Below are positions 12,849-27,386 of a stretch of DNA of 64,000 bases, piece after piece. The translations under genes were made by a program, and so were the position numbers. The stretch is from Sipunculus nudus (taxonomy: Eukaryota > Annelida > Sipuncula > Golfingiida > Sipunculidae), in the NCBI GenBank assembly GCA_026874595.1, contig CM049310.1, positions 52,592,558 through 52,656,557 on the forward strand, written 5' to 3'. The notes beneath the pieces were generated by a model. The model had not been told where the DNA came from. It did no database searches and saw only the letters and a program-made list of their open reading frames with translations. Each line of letters starts with the position of its first letter. Within the stretch, counting starts at the first letter, position 1.

Positions 12849-13212
12849 TGTGTACCACGCATTTTCAAACCACACCATCTTCCCTCGCTATCGTGAGCGT
12901 TGATACAGCACAAATCCGCTTTTCCTTATTGAAGAGAAATTCGAATGGTGAGATTTTATCAAACAGAGCGTGAGGATCTTGCAATGGTCATTGAAAAAAC
13001 CTGGGCTTGTTTCCTTTCATTTGGGACTGTCATATGTGTTGCTTTGCTTGCTTGATAGACCAGCGCCACACCAGGATGAAAAAGTAATATTCAAAAGGGG
13101 ACAAGAATGTGAGCTTTTTATTTGGAAAAACAAATGATTCTTTCCTTCAGAAAAAAACATTCACCCTGACAACAACTCACAGACACCGGCGTGACAGGAA
13201 AGAAGTGCGACA

Positions 13213-13294
13213 TGGCAGCGGTGGGATTCGAACCCACGCCTCCGAAGAGACTGGTGCCTAAAACCAGCGCCTTAGACCACTCGGCCACGCTACC
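13213..13294 (-). tRNA. tRNA-Leu(TAG), proximal terminator lost
   Basis: The gene body is consensus. The downstream TTTT is interrupted to TTTCC, so the nearest strong T run is the T7 about 60 nt further on. Confidence 0.92.
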
Positions 13295-14386
13295 TGTTTC
13301 CGTCTAAGGACAATCGTGCATGGCAAGTCTCTACAGCTGAATGCGACAGATCCATACTCCCTCAAGTACTGAACCCGTCATCTTCTCGTGCAGACGTAGG
13401 TCCAGACCATGTACTACATAGAAAATGAGCAATAAAGTTATACACGCAACATCTGGAGAAATCTCATCAAGATTATCCAGGACGTAAATATAAAAAGGTA
13501 TGTGAAACTTAGGTTGTCATCTTCTGCTGTTTTTCCACTCTGAGCATGAAAATGAATGAATGCCATGATCACATATGACAGTGGTAATACAATAAACAAC
13601 TGATACAACTGTAGACAATATCAACATGAATGATAGGAGGTTTATCTTAACACATCTATGTTGCCCACAAGTATTCTTTCATTCTTTCTTCAACACCTCA
13701 TGGATGTAAGTTTATATTATTATAATTTGATTTTGGGAAAACAAAACAGTTCAAAGAGTCACCTGTATAATGAAAAAACCATATGCCCCCGCCTGATCAG
13801 TAAATACATTTAATGTATACCTAAATTTTGCAATATGAATTGAATGATGGGAGACGTACCAGAAGATGGATTTCGGTGCATTTCATCTTAATCTGTATAA
13901 TCCTTTGCTCCAGATCTGCACAGAAATTCCTAAGCATCCTGGCCAATTGAAATATCTGCATGTGAAAAGAAAGGGAACTAAACAAAGCGTGTGTCTTTCA
14001 AACCGGTCTACAAATAAAGCTTTTCCTACATCTTGGGTGGACATAAATAGAAAAAGGGCTGATAGAAAAGTGTGATTTACATGTGAAAATATTGATTAGA
14101 GAATTGTCTGCACATTTCAATTGATCTGCACCAAAATAATGAGGTGCGTTGTTCGACTGGAATATGAGGATTTTGCTGAATCGTTTAGATATGCACAGTA
14201 CTGATTTTGTATATGATACCGGGACGTTGAAAAGAGCCAGAACGACCTATACCTAGTGTTTATTAATGTTGTACTGACCCCCGTCGCTGTAAAGGTAAAT
14301 ATCATGATGTGTTGTAAAAATGGCCCTGGCGGCAGACTTTTGAAGAGCCGTTAAGCATTGACCGTACTTGAAATAAAAAGAATCAG

Positions 14387-14468
14387 TGGCAGCGGTGGGA
14401 TTCGAACCCACGCCTCCGAAGAGACTGGTGCCTTAAACCAGCGCCTTAGACCGCTCGGCCACGCTACC
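14387..14468 (-). tRNA. tRNA-Leu(AAG)
   Basis: Consensus AAG gene. Confidence 0.95.
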
Positions 14469-14816
14469 TGTGTACCACGCATTTTCAAACCACACCATAT
14501 TGCCTAGCTATCGTGAGCGATGATACAGCACAAATCCGCTTTTCCTTATAGAAGAGAAATTCGAATGGTGAGATTTTATCAATCAGAGCGTGAGGATCTT
14601 GCAATGGTCATTGAAAAAACCTGGGCTTGTTTCCTTTCATTGGGACTGTCATATGTGTTGCTTTGCTTGCTTGATAGACCAGCGCCACACCAGGATGAAA
14701 AAGTAATATTCACACGTGGACAAGAATGTGAGCTTTTTATTTGGAAAAACAAATGATTCTTTCCTTCGGAAAAAAACATTCACCCTGACAACAACTGACA
14801 GAAAAGAAGTGCGACA

Positions 14817-14898
14817 TGGCAGCGGTGGGATTCGAACCCACGCCTCCGAAGAGACTGGTGCCTAAAACCAGCGCCTTAGACCACTCGGCCACGCTACC
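14817..14898 (-). tRNA. tRNA-Leu(TAG)
   Basis: Consensus TAG gene. A 15-bp deletion lies just beyond the TTTT terminator in the 3' flank. Confidence 0.95.
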
Positions 14899-15988
14899 TG
14901 TTTCCGTCTAAGGACAATCGTGCATGGCAAGTCTCTACAGCTGAATGCGAGAGAACCATACTCCCTCACGTACTGAACCCGTCATCTTCTCGTGCAGACG
15001 TAGGTCCAGACCATGTACTACATAGAAAATGAGCAATAAAGTTATACACGCAACATCTGGAGAAATCTCATCAAGATTATCCAGGACGTAAATATAAAGG
15101 TATGTGAAACTTAGGTTGTCATCTTCTGCTGTTTTTCCACTCTGAGCATGAAAATGAATGAATGCCATGATCACATATGACAGTGGTAATACAATAAACA
15201 ACTGATACAACTGTAGACAATATCAACATGAATGATAGGAGGTTTATCTTAACACATCTATGTTGCCCACAAGTATTCTTTCATTCTTTCTTCAACACCT
15301 CATGGATGTAAGTTTATATTATTATAATTTGATTTTGGGAAAACAAAACAGTTCAAAGAGTCACCTGTATAATGAAAAAACCATATGCCCCCGCCTGATC
15401 AGTAAATACATTTAATGTATACCTAAATTTTGCAATATGAATTGAATGATGGGAGACGTACCAGAAGATGGATTTCCGTGCATTTCATCTTAATCTGTAT
15501 AATCCTTTGCTCCAGATCTGCACAGAAATTCCTAAGCATCCTGGCCAATTGAAATATCTGCATGTGAAAAGAAAGGGAACTAAACAAAGCGTTTGTCTTT
15601 CAAACCGGTCTACAAATAAAGCTATTCCTACATCTTGGGTGGACATAAATAGAAAAAGGGCTGATAGAAAAGTGTGATTTACATGTGAAAATATTGATTA
15701 GAGAATTGTCTGCACATTTCAATTGATCTGCACCAAAATAATGAGGTGCGTTGTTGGACTGGAATATGAGGATTTTGCTGAATCGTTTAGATATTCACAG
15801 TACTGATTTTGTATATGATACCGGGACGTTGAAAAGAGCCAGAACGACCTATACCTAGTGTTTATTAATGTTGTACTGACCCCCGTCGCTGTAAAGGTAA
15901 ATATCATGATGTGTTGTAAAATCGGCCCTGGCGGCAGACTTTTGAAGAGCCGTTAAGCATTGACCGTACTTGAAATAAAAAGAATCAG

Positions 15989-16070
15989 TGGCAGCGGTGG
16001 GATTCGTACCCACGCCTCCGAAGAGACTGGTGCCTTAAACCAGCGCCTTAGACCGCTCGGCCACGCTACC
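15989..16070 (-). tRNA. tRNA-Leu(AAG), A55 variant, probable pseudogene
   Basis: Complete, T55A. Confidence 0.7.
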
Positions 16071-16434
16071 TGTGTACCACGCATTTTCAAACCACACCAT
16101 CTTCCCTCGCTATCGTGAGCGATGATACAGCACAAATCCGCTTTTCCTTATTGAAGAGAAATTCGAATGGTGAGATTTTATCAAACAGAGCGTGAGGATC
16201 TTGCAATGGTCATTGAAAAAACCTGGGCTTGTTTCCTTTCATTTGGGACTGTCATATGTGTTGCTTTGCTTGCTTGATAGACCAGCGCCACACCAGGATG
16301 AAAAAGTAATATTCAAAAGGGGACAAGAATGTGAGCTTTTTATTTGGAAAAACAAATGATTCTTTCCTTCAGAAAAAAACATTCACCCTGACAACAACTC
16401 ACAGACACCGGCGTGACAGGAAAGAAGTGCGACA

Positions 16435-16516
16435 TGGCAGCGGTGGGATTCGAACCCACGCCTCCGAAGAGACTGGTGCCTAAAACCAGCGCCTTAGACC
16501 ACTCGGCCACGCTACC
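16435..16516 (-). tRNA. tRNA-Leu(TAG), proximal terminator lost
   Basis: Consensus body; the downstream T run is reduced to TTTCC. Confidence 0.92.
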
Positions 16517-17596
16517 TGTTTCCGTCTAAGGACAATCGTGCATGGCAAGTCTCTACAGCTGAATGCGACAGATCCATACTCCCTCAAGTACTGAACCCGT
16601 CATCTTCTCGTGCAGACGTAGGTCCAGACCATGTACTACATAGAAAATGAGCAATAAAGTTATACACGCAACATCTGGAGAAATCTCATCAAGATTATCC
16701 AGGACGTAAATATAAAGGTATGTGAAACTTAGGTTGTCATCTTCTGCTGTTTTTCCACTCTGAGCATGAAAATGAATGAATGCCATGATCACATATGACA
16801 GTGGTAATACAATAAACAACTGATACAACTGTAGACAATATCAACATGAATGATAGGAGGTTTATCTTAACACATCTATGTTGCCCACAAGTATTCTTTC
16901 ATTCTTTCTTCAACACCTCATGGATGTGAGTTTATATTATTATAATTTGATTTTGGGAAAACAAAACAGTTCAAAGAGTCACCTGTATAATGAAAAAACC
17001 ATATGCCCCCGCCTGATCAGTAAATACATTTAATGTATACCTAAATTTTGCAATATGAATTGAATGATGGGAGACGTACCAGAAGATGGATTTCCGTGCA
17101 TTTCATCGTAATCTTTGCTCCAGATCTGCACAGAAATTCCTAAGCATCCTGGCTAATTGAAATATCTGCATGTGAAAAGAAAGGGAACTAAACAAAACGT
17201 GTGTCTTTCAAACCGGTCTACAAATAAAGCTATTCCTACATCTTGGGTGGACATAAATAGAAAAAGGGCTGATAGAAAAGTGTGATTTACATGTGAAAAT
17301 ATTGATTAGAGAATTGTCTGCACATTTCAATTGATCTGCACCAAAATAATGAGGTGCGTTGTTGGACTGGAATATGAGGATTTTGCTGAATCGTTTAGAT
17401 ATGCACAGTACTGATTTTGTATATGATACCGGGACGTTGAAAAGAGCCAGAACGACCTATACCTAGTGTTTATTAATGTTGTACTGACCCCCGTCGCTGT
17501 AAAGGTAAATATCATGATGTGTTGTAAAATCGGCCCTGGCGGCAGACTTTTGAAGAGCCGTTAAGCATTGACCGTACTTGAAATAAAAAGAATCAG

Positions 17597-17678
17597 TGGC
17601 AGCGGTGGGATTCGTACCCACGCCTCCGAAGAGACTGGTGCCTTAAACCAGCGCCTTAGACCGCTCGGCCACGCTACC
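17597..17678 (-). tRNA. tRNA-Leu(AAG), A55 variant, probable pseudogene
   Basis: Complete, T55A. Confidence 0.7.
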
Positions 17679-18042
17679 TGTGTACCACGCATTTTCAAAC
17701 CACACCATCTTCCCTCGCTATCGTGAGCGATGATACAGCACAAATCCGCTTTTCCTTATTGAAGAGAAATTCGAATGGTGAGATTTTATCAAACAGAGCG
17801 TGAGGATCTTGCAATGGTCATTGAAAAAACCTGGGCTTGTTTCCTTTCATTTGGGACTGTCATATGTGTTGCTTTGCTTGCTTGATAGACCAGCGCCACA
17901 CCAGGATGAAAAAGTAATATTCAAAAGGGGACAAGAATGTGAGCTTTTTATTTGGAAAAACAAATGATTCTTTCCTTCAGAAAAAAACATTCACCCTGAC
18001 AACAACTCACAGACACCGGCGTGACAGGAAAGAAGTGCGACA

Positions 18043-18124
18043 TGGCAGCGGTGGGATTCGAACCCACGCCTCCGAAGAGACTGGTGCCTAAAACCAGCGC
18101 CTTAGACCACTCGGCCACGCTACC
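18043..18124 (-). tRNA. tRNA-Leu(TAG), proximal terminator lost
   Basis: Consensus body; the downstream T run is reduced to TTTCC. Confidence 0.92.
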
Positions 18125-19214
18125 TGTTTCCGTCTAAGGACAATCGTGCATGGCAAGTCTCTACAGCTGAATGCGACAGATCCATACTCCCTCAAGTACT
18201 GAACCCGTCATCTTCTCGTGCAGACGTAGGTCCAGACCATGTACTACATAGAAAATGAGCAATAAAGTTATACACGCAACATCTGGAGAAATCTCATCAA
18301 GATTATCCAGGACGTAAATATAAAGGTATGTGAAACTTAGGTTGTCATCTTCTGCTGTTTTTCCACTCTGAGCATGAAAATGAATGAATGCCATGATCAC
18401 ATATGACAGTGGTAATACAATAAACAACTGATACAACTGTAGACAATATCAACATGAATGATAGGAGGTTTATCTTAACACATCTATGTTGCCCACAAGT
18501 ATTCTTTCATTCTTTCTTCAACACCTCATGGATGTAAGTTTATATTATTATAATTTGATTTTGGGAAAACAAAACAGTTCAAAGAGTCACCTGTATAATG
18601 AAAAAACCATATGCCCCCGCCTGATCAGTAAATACATTTAATGTATACCTAAATTTTGCAATATGAATTGAATGATGGGAGACGTACCAGAAGATGGATT
18701 TCCGTGCATTTCATCTTAATCTGTATAATCCTTTGCTCCAGATCTGCACAGAAATTCCTAAGCATCCTGGCCAATTGAAATATCTGCATGTGAAAAGAAA
18801 GGGAACTAAACAAAGCGTGTGTCTTTCAAACCGGTCTACAAATAAAGCTTTTCCTACATCTTGGGTGGACATAAATAGAAAAAGGGCTGATAGAAAAGTG
18901 TAATTTACATGTGAAAATATTGATTAGAGAATTGTCTGCACATTTCAATTGATCTGCACCAAAATAATGAGGTGCGTTGTTGGACTGGAATATGAGGATT
19001 TTGCTGAATCGTTTAGATATGCACAGTACTGATTTTGTATATGATACCGGGACGTTGAAAAGAGCCAGAACGACCTATACCTAGTGTTTATTAATGTTGT
19101 ACTGACCCCCGTCGCTGTAAAGGTAAATATCATGATGTGTTGTAAAAATGGCCCTGGCGGCAGACTTTTGAAGAGCCGTTAAGCATTGACCGTACTTGAA
19201 ATAAAAAGAATCAG

Positions 19215-19296
19215 TGGCAGCGGTGGGATTCGAACCCACGCCTCCGAAGAGACTGGTGCCTTAAACCAGCGCCTTAGACCGCTCGGCCACGCTACC
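19215..19296 (-). tRNA. tRNA-Leu(AAG)
   Basis: Consensus AAG gene. Confidence 0.95.
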
Positions 19297-19659
19297 TGTG
19301 TACCACGCATTTTCAAACCACACCATATTGCCTAGCTATCGTGAGCGATGATACAGCACAAATCCGCTTTTCCTTATTGAAGAGAAATTCGAATGGTGAG
19401 ATTTTATCAATCAGAGCGTGAGGATCTTGCAATGGTCATTGAAAAAACCTGGGCTTGTTTCCTTTCATTGGGACTGTCATATGTGTTGCTTTGCTTGCTT
19501 GATAGACCAGCGCCACACCAGGATGAAAAAGTAATATTCACACGTGGACAAGAATGTGAGCTTTTTATTTGGAAAAACAAATGATTCTTTCCTTCGGAAA
19601 AAAACATTCACCCTGACAACAACTCACAGACACCGGCGTGACAGAAAAGAAGTGCGACA

Positions 19660-19741
19660 TGACAGCGGTGGGATTCGAACCCACGCCTCCGAAGAGACTG
19701 GTGCCTAAAACCAGCGCCTTAGACCACTCGGCCACGCTACC
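19660..19741 (-). tRNA. tRNA-Leu(TAG), acceptor wobble variant
   Basis: C71 is changed to T, leaving a G2:U71 wobble in the acceptor stem. Shared with the next unit. Confidence 0.9.
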
Positions 19742-20831
19742 TGTTTCCGTCTAAGGACAATCGTGCATGGCAAGTCTCTACAGCTGAATGCGACAGAACC
19801 ATACTCCCTCACGTACTGAACCCGTCATCTTCTCGTGCAGACGTAGGTCCAGACCATGTACTACATAGAAAATGAGCAATAAAGTTATACACGCAACATC
19901 TGGAGAAATCTCATCAAGATTATCCAGGACGTAAATATAAAGGTATGTGAAACTTAGGTTGTCATCTTCTGCTGTTTTTCCACTCTGAGCATGAAAATGA
20001 ATGAATGCCATGATCACATATGACAGTGGTAATACAATAAACAACTGATACAACTGTAGACAATATCAACATGAATGATAGGAGATTTATCTTAACACAT
20101 CTATGTTGCCCACAAGTATTCTTTCATTCTTTCTTCAACACCTCATGGATGTAAGTTTATATTATTATAATTTGATTTTGGGAAAACAAAACAGTTCAAA
20201 GAGTCACCTGTATAATGAAAAAACCATATGCCCCCGCCTGATCAGTAAATACATTTAATGTATACCTAAATTTTGCAATATGAATTGAATGATGGGAGAC
20301 GTAACAGAAGATGGATTTCCGTGCATTTCATCTTAATCTGTATAATCCTTTGCTCCAGATCTGCACAGAAATTCCTAAGCATCCTGGCCAATTGAAATAT
20401 CTGCATGTGAAAAGAAAGGGAACTAAACAAAGCGTGTGTCTTTCAAACCGGTCTACAAATAAAGCTATTCCTACATCTTGGGTGGACATAAATAGAAAAA
20501 GGGCTGATAGAAAAGTGTGTTTTACATGTGAAAATATTGATTAGAGAATTGTCTGCACATTTCAATTGATCTGCACCAAAATAATGAGGTGCGTTGTTGG
20601 ACTGGAATATGAGGATTTTGCTGAATCGTTTAGATATTCACAGTACTGAATTTGTATATGATACCGGGACGTTGAAAAGAGCCAGAACGACCTATACCTA
20701 GTGTTTATTAATGTTGTACTGACCCCCGTCGCTGTAAAGGTAAATATCATGATGTGTTGTAAAATCGGCCCTGGCGGCAGACTTTTGAAGAGCCGTTAAG
20801 CATTGACCGTACTTGAAATAAAAAGAATCAG

Positions 20832-20913
20832 TGGCAGCGGTGGGATTCGAACCCACGCCTCCGAAGAGACTGGTGCCTTAAACCAGCGCCTTAGACCGCT
20901 CGGCCACGCTACC
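20832..20913 (-). tRNA. tRNA-Leu(AAG)
   Basis: Consensus AAG gene. Its left flank (atcggccctgg) is the type otherwise linked to A55 copies, so this unit is recombinant. Confidence 0.95.
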
Positions 20914-21276
20914 TGTGTACCACGCATTTTCAAACCACACCATATTGCCTAGCTATCGTGAGCGATGATACAGCACAAATCCGCTTTTCCTTATTGAAGA
21001 GAAATTCGAATGGTGAGATTTTATCAATCAGAGCGTGAGGATCTTGCAATGGTCATTGAAAAAACCTGGGCTTGTTTCCTTTCATTGGGACTGTCATATG
21101 TGTTGCTTTGCTTGCTTGATAGACCAGCGCCACACCAGGATGAAAAAGTAACATTCACACGTGGACAAGAATGTGAGCTTTTTATTTGGAAAAACAAATG
21201 ATTCTTTCCTTCGGAAAAAAACATTCACCCTGACAACAACTCACAGACACCGGCGTGACAGAAAAGAAGTGCGACA

Positions 21277-21358
21277 TGACAGCGGTGGGATTCGAACCCA
21301 CGCCTCCGAAGAGACTGGTGCCTAAAACCAGCGCCTTAGACCACTCGGCCACGCTACC
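21277..21358 (-). tRNA. tRNA-Leu(TAG), acceptor wobble variant
   Basis: C71T as in the copy at 19660. Confidence 0.9.
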
Positions 21359-22448
21359 TGTTTCCGTCTAAGGACAATCGTGCATGGCAAGTCTCTACAG
21401 CTGAATGCGACAGAACCATACTCCCTCACGTACTGAACCCGTCATCTTCTCGTGCAGACGTAGGTCCAGACCATGTACTACATAGAAAATGAGCAATAAA
21501 GTTATACACGCAACATCTGGAGAAATCTCATCAAGATTATCCAGGACGTAAATATAAAGGTATGTGAAACTTAGGTTGTCATCTTCTGCTGTTTTTCCAC
21601 TCTGAGCATGAAAATGAATGAATGCCATGATCACATATGACAGTGGTAATACAATAAACAACTGATACAACTGTAGACAATATCAACATGAATGATAGGA
21701 GGTTTATCTTAACACATCTATGTTGCCCACAAGTATTCTTTCATTCTTTCTTCAACACCTCATGGATGTAAGTTTATATTATTATAATTTGATTTTGGGA
21801 AAACAAAACAGTTCAAAGAGTCACCTGTATAATGAAAAAACCATATGCCCCCGCCTGATCAGTAAATACATTTAATGTATACCTAAATTTTGCAATATGA
21901 ATTGAATGATGGGAGACGTACCAGAAGATGGATTTCCGTGCATTTCATCTTAATCTGTATAATCCTTTGCTCCAGATCTGCACAGAAATTCCTAAGCATC
22001 CTGGCCAATTGAAATATCTGCATGTGAAAAGAAAGGGAACTAAACAAAGCGTGTGTCTTTCAAACCGGTCTACAAATAAAGCTATTCCTACATCTTGGGT
22101 GGACATAAATAGAAAAAGGGCTGATAGAAAAGTGTGTTTTACATGTGAAAATATTGATTAGAGAATTGTCTGCACATTTCAATTGATCTGCACCAAAATA
22201 ATGAGGTGCGTTGTTGGACTGGAATATGAGGATTTTGCTGAATCGTTTAGATATTCACAGTACTGATTTTGTATATGATACCGGGACGTTGAAAAGAGCC
22301 AGAACGACCTATACCTAGTGTTTATTAATGTTGTACTGACCCCCGTCGCTGTAAAGGTAAATATCATGATGTGTTGTAAAATCGGCCCTGGCGGCAGACT
22401 TTTGAAGAGCCGTTAAGCATTGACCGTACTTGAAATAAAAAGAATCAG

Positions 22449-22530
22449 TGGCAGCGGTGGGATTCGAACCCACGCCTCCGAAGAGACTGGTGCCTTAAAC
22501 CAGCGCCTTAGACCGCTCGGCCACGCTACC
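22449..22530 (-). tRNA. tRNA-Leu(AAG)
   Basis: Consensus AAG gene, with the same recombinant left flank as the copy at 20832. Confidence 0.95.
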
Positions 22531-22894
22531 TGTGTACCACGCATTTTCAAACCACACCATATTGCCTAGCTATCGTGAGCGATGATACAGCACAAATCCG
22601 CTTTTCCTTATTGAAGAGAAATTCGAATGGTGAGATTTTATCAAACAGAGCGTGAGGATCTTGCAATGGTCATTGAAAAAACCTGGGCTTGTTTCCTTTC
22701 ATTTGGGACTGTCATATGTGTTGCTTTGCTTGCTTGATAGACCAGCGCCACACCAGGATGAAAAAGCAATATTCAAAAGGGGACAAGAATGTGAGCTTTT
22801 TATTTGGAAAAACAAATGATTCTTTCCTTCAGAAAAAAACATTCACCCTGACAACAACTCACAGACACCGGCGTGACAGGAAAGAAGTGCGACA

Positions 22895-22976
22895 TGGCAG
22901 CGGTGGGATTCGAACCCACGCCTCCGAAGAGACTGGTGCCTAAAACCAGCGCCTTAGACCACTCGGCCACGCTACC
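22895..22976 (-). tRNA. tRNA-Leu(TAG), proximal terminator lost
   Basis: Consensus body; the downstream T run is reduced to TTTCC. Confidence 0.92.
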
Positions 22977-24066
22977 TGTTTCCGTCTAAGGACAATCGTG
23001 CATGGCAAGTCTCTACAGCTGAATGCGACAGATCCATACTCCCTCAAGTACTGAACCCGTCATCTTCTCGTGCAGACGTAGGTCCAGACCATGTACTACA
23101 TAGAAAATGAGCAATAAAGTTATACACGCAACATCTGGAGAAATCTCATCAAGATTATCCAGGACGTAAATATAAAGGTATGTGAAACTTAGGTTGTCAT
23201 CTTCTGCTGTTTTTCCACTCTGAGCATGAAAATGAATGAATGCCATGATCACATATGACAGTGGTAATACAATAAACAACTGATACAACTGTAGACAATA
23301 TCAACATGAATGATAGGAGGTTTATCTTAACACATCTATGTTGCCCACAAGTATTCTTTCATTCTTTCTTCAACACCTCATGGATGTAAGTTTATATTAT
23401 TATAATTTGATTTTGGGAAAACAAAACAGTTCAAAGAGTCACCTGTATAATGAAAAAACCATATGCCCCCGCCTGATCAGTAAATACATTTAATGTATAC
23501 CTAAATTTTGCAATATGAATTGAATGATGGGAGACGTACCAGAAGATGGATTTCCGTGCATTTCATCTTAATCTGTATAATCCTTTGCTCCAGATCTGCA
23601 CAGAAATTCCTAAGCATCCTGGCCAATTGAAATATCTGCATGTGAAAAGAAAGGGAACTAAACAAAGCGTGTGTCTTTCAAACCGGTCTACAAATAAAGC
23701 TATTCCTACATCTTGGGTGGACATAAATAGAAAAAGGGCTGATAGAAAAGTGTGATTTACATGTGAAAATATTGATTAGAGAATTGTCTGCACATTTCAA
23801 TTGATCTGCACCAAAATAATGAGGTGCGTTGTTGGACTGGAATATGAGGATTTTGCTGAATCGTTTAGATATTCACAGTACTGATTTTGTATATGATACC
23901 GGGACGTTGAAAAGAGCCAGAACGACCTATACCTAGTGTTTATTAATGTTGTACTGACCCCCGTCGCTGTAAAGGTAAATATCATGATGTGTTGTAAAAT
24001 CGGCCCTGGCGGCAGACTTTTGAAGAGCCGTTAAGCATTGACCGTACTTGAAATAAAAAGAATCAG

Positions 24067-24148
24067 TGGCAGCGGTGGGATTCGTACCCACGCCTCCGAA
24101 GAGACTGGTGCCTTAAACCAGCGCCTTAGACCGCTCGGCCACGCTACC
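24067..24148 (-). tRNA. tRNA-Leu(AAG), A55 variant, probable pseudogene
   Basis: Complete, T55A. Confidence 0.7.
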
Positions 24149-24512
24149 TGTGTACCACGCATTTTCAAACCACACCATCTTCCCTCGCTATCGTGAGCGA
24201 TGATACAGCACAAATCCGCTTTTCCTTATTGAAGAGAAATTCGAATGGTGAGATTTTATCAAACAGAGCGTGAGGATCTTGCAATGGTCATTGAAAAAAC
24301 CTGGGCTTGTTTCCTTTCATTTGGGACTGTCATATGTGTTGCTTTGCTTGCTTGATAGACCAGCGCCACACCAGGATGAAAAAGTAATATTCAAAAGGGG
24401 ACAAGAATGTGAGCTTTTTATTTGGAAAAACAAATGATTCTTTCCTTCAGAAAAAAACATTCACCCTGACAACAACTCACAGACACCGGCGTGACAGGAA
24501 AGAAGTGCGACA

Positions 24513-24594
24513 TGGCAGCGGTGGGATTCGAACCCACGCCTCCGAAGAGACTGGTGCCTAAAACCAGCGCCTTAGACCACTCGGCCACGCTACC
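24513..24594 (-). tRNA. tRNA-Leu(TAG), proximal terminator lost
   Basis: Consensus body; the downstream T run is reduced to TTTCC. Confidence 0.92.
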
Positions 24595-25684
24595 TGTTTC
24601 CGTCTAAGGACAATCGTGCATGGCAAGTCTCTACAGCTGAATGCGACAGATCCATACTCCCTCAAGTACTGAACCCGTCATCTTCTCGTGCAGACGTAGG
24701 TCCAGACCATGTACTACATAGAAAATGAGCAATAAAGTTATACACGCAACATCTGGAGAAATCTCATCAAGATTATCCAGGACGTAAATATAAAGGTATG
24801 TGAAACTTAGGTTGTCATCTTCTGCTGTTTTTCCACTCTGAGCATGAAAATGAATGAATGCCATGATCACATATGACAGTGGTAATACAATAAACAACTG
24901 ATACAACTGTAGACAATATCAACATGAATGATAGGAGGTTTATCTTAACACATCTTTGTTGCCCACAAGTATTCTTTCATTCTTTCTTCAACACCTCATG
25001 GATGTAAGTTTATATTATTATAATTTGATTTTGGGAAAACAAAACAGTTCAAAGAGTCACCTGTATAATGAAAAAACCATATGCCCCCGCCTGATCAGTA
25101 AATACATTTAATGTATACCTAAATTTTGCAATATGAATTGAATGATGGGAGACGTACCAGAAGATGGATTTCCGTGCATTTCATCTTAATCTGTATAATC
25201 CTTTGCTCCAGATCTGCACAGAAATTCCTAAGCATCCTGGCCAATTGAAATATCTGCATGTGAAAAGAAAGGGAACTAAACAAAGCGTGTGTCTTTCAAA
25301 CCGGTCTACAAATAAAGCTATTCCTACATCTTGGGTGGACATAAATAGAAAAAGGGCTGATAGAAAAGTGTGATTTACATGTGAAAATATTGATTAGAGA
25401 ATTGTCTGCACATTTCAATTGATCTGCACCAAAATAATGAGGTGCGTTGTTGGACTGGAATATGAGGATTTTGCTGAATCGTTTAGATATTCACAGTACT
25501 GATTTTGTATATGATACCGGGACGTTGAAAAGAGCCAGAACGACCTATACCTAGTGTTTATTAATGTTGTACTGACCCCCGTCGCTGTAAAGGTAAATAT
25601 CATTATGTGTTGTAAAATCGGCCCTGGCGGCAGACTTTTGAAGAGCCGTTAAGCATTGACCGTACTTGAAATAAAAAGAATCAG

Positions 25685-25766
25685 TGGCAGCGGTGGGATT
25701 CGTACCCACGCCTCCGAAGAGACTGGTGCCTTAAACCAGCGCCTTAGACCGCTCGGCCACGCTACC
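25685..25766 (-). tRNA. tRNA-Leu(AAG), A55 variant, probable pseudogene
   Basis: Complete, T55A. Its right flank shares private variants with the unit at 12767. Confidence 0.7.
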
Positions 25767-26130
25767 TGTGTACCACGCATTTTCAAACCACACCATCTTC
25801 CCTCGCTATCGTGAGCGTTGATACAGCACAAATCCGCTTTTCCTTATTGAAGAGAAATTCGAATGGTGAGATTTTATCAAACAGAGCGTGAGGATCTTGC
25901 AATGGTCATTGAAAAAACCTGGGCTTGTTTCCTTTCATTTGGGACTGTCATATGTGTTGCTTTGCTTGCTTGATAGACCAGCGCCACACCAGGATGAAAA
26001 AGTAATATTCAAAAGGGGACAAGAATGTGAGCTTTTTATTTGGAAAAACAAATGATTCTTTCCTTCAGAAAAAAACATTCACCCTGACAACAACTCACAG
26101 ACACCGGCGTGACAGGAAAGAAGTGCGACA

Positions 26131-26212
26131 TGGCAGCGGTGGGATTCGAACCCACGCCTCCGAAGAGACTGGTGCCTAAAACCAGCGCCTTAGACCACTC
26201 GGCCACGCTACC
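26131..26212 (-). tRNA. tRNA-Leu(TAG), proximal terminator lost
   Basis: Consensus body; the downstream T run is reduced to TTTCC. Confidence 0.92.
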
Positions 26213-27304
26213 TGTTTCCGTCTAAGGACAATCGTGCATTGCAAGTCTCTACAGCTGAATGCGACAGATCCATACTCCCTCAAGTACTGAACCCGTCATC
26301 TTCTCGTGCAGACGTAGGTCCAGACCATGTACTACATAGAAAATGAGCAATAAAGTTATACACGCAACATCTGGAGAAATCTCATCAAGATTATCCAGGA
26401 CGTAAATATAAAAAGGTATGTGAAACTTAGGTTGTCATCTTCTGCTGTTTTTCCACTCTGAGCATGAAAATGAATGAATGCCATGATCACATATGACAGT
26501 GGTAATACAATAAACAACTGATACAACTGTAGACAATATCAACATGAATGATAGGAGGTTTATCTTAACACATCTATGTTGCCCACAAGTATTCTTTCAT
26601 TCTTTCTTCAACACCTCATGGATGTAAGTTTATATTATTATAATTTGATTTTGGGAAAACAAAACAGTTCAAAGAGTCACCTGTATAATGAAAAAACCAT
26701 ATGCCCCCGCCTGATCAGTAAATACATTTAATGTATACCTAAATTTTGCAATATGAATTGAATGATGGGAGACGTACCAGAAGATGGATTTCGGTGCATT
26801 TCATCTTAATCTGTATAATCCTTTGCTCCAGATCTGCACAGAAATTCCTAAGCATCCTGGCCAATTGAAATATCTGCATGTGAAAAGAAAGGGAACTAAA
26901 CAAAGCGTGTGTCTTTCAAACCGGTCTACAAATAAAGCTTTTCCTACATCTTGGGTGGACATAAATAGAAAAAGGGCTGATAGAAAAGTGTGATTTACAT
27001 GTGAAAATATTGATTAGAGAATTGTCTGCACATTTCAATTGATCTGCACCAAAATAATGAGGTGCGTTGTTCGACTGGAATATGAGGATTTTGCTGAATC
27101 GTTTAGATATGCACAGTACTGATTTTGTATATGATACCGGGACGTTGAAAAGAGCCAGAACGACCTATACCTAGTGTTTATTAATGTTGTACTGACCCCC
27201 GTCGCTGTAAAGGTAAATATCATGATGTGTTGTAAAAATGGCCCTGGCGGCAGACTTTTGAAGAGCCGTTAAGCATTGACCGTACTTGAAATAAAAAGAA
27301 TCAG

Positions 27305-27386
27305 TGGCAGCGGTGGGATTCGAACCCACGCCTCCGAAGAGACTGGTGCCTTAAACCAGCGCCTTAGACCGCTCGGCCACGCTACC
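27305..27386 (-). tRNA. tRNA-Leu(AAG)
   Basis: Consensus AAG gene; its unit is a duplicate of the one at 14387. Confidence 0.95.

Noticed and set aside
22689-22943. An 84-residue frame running into a tRNA gene.
   Set aside because: Part of it translates the T arm of a tRNA gene; it exists only in one unit variant.
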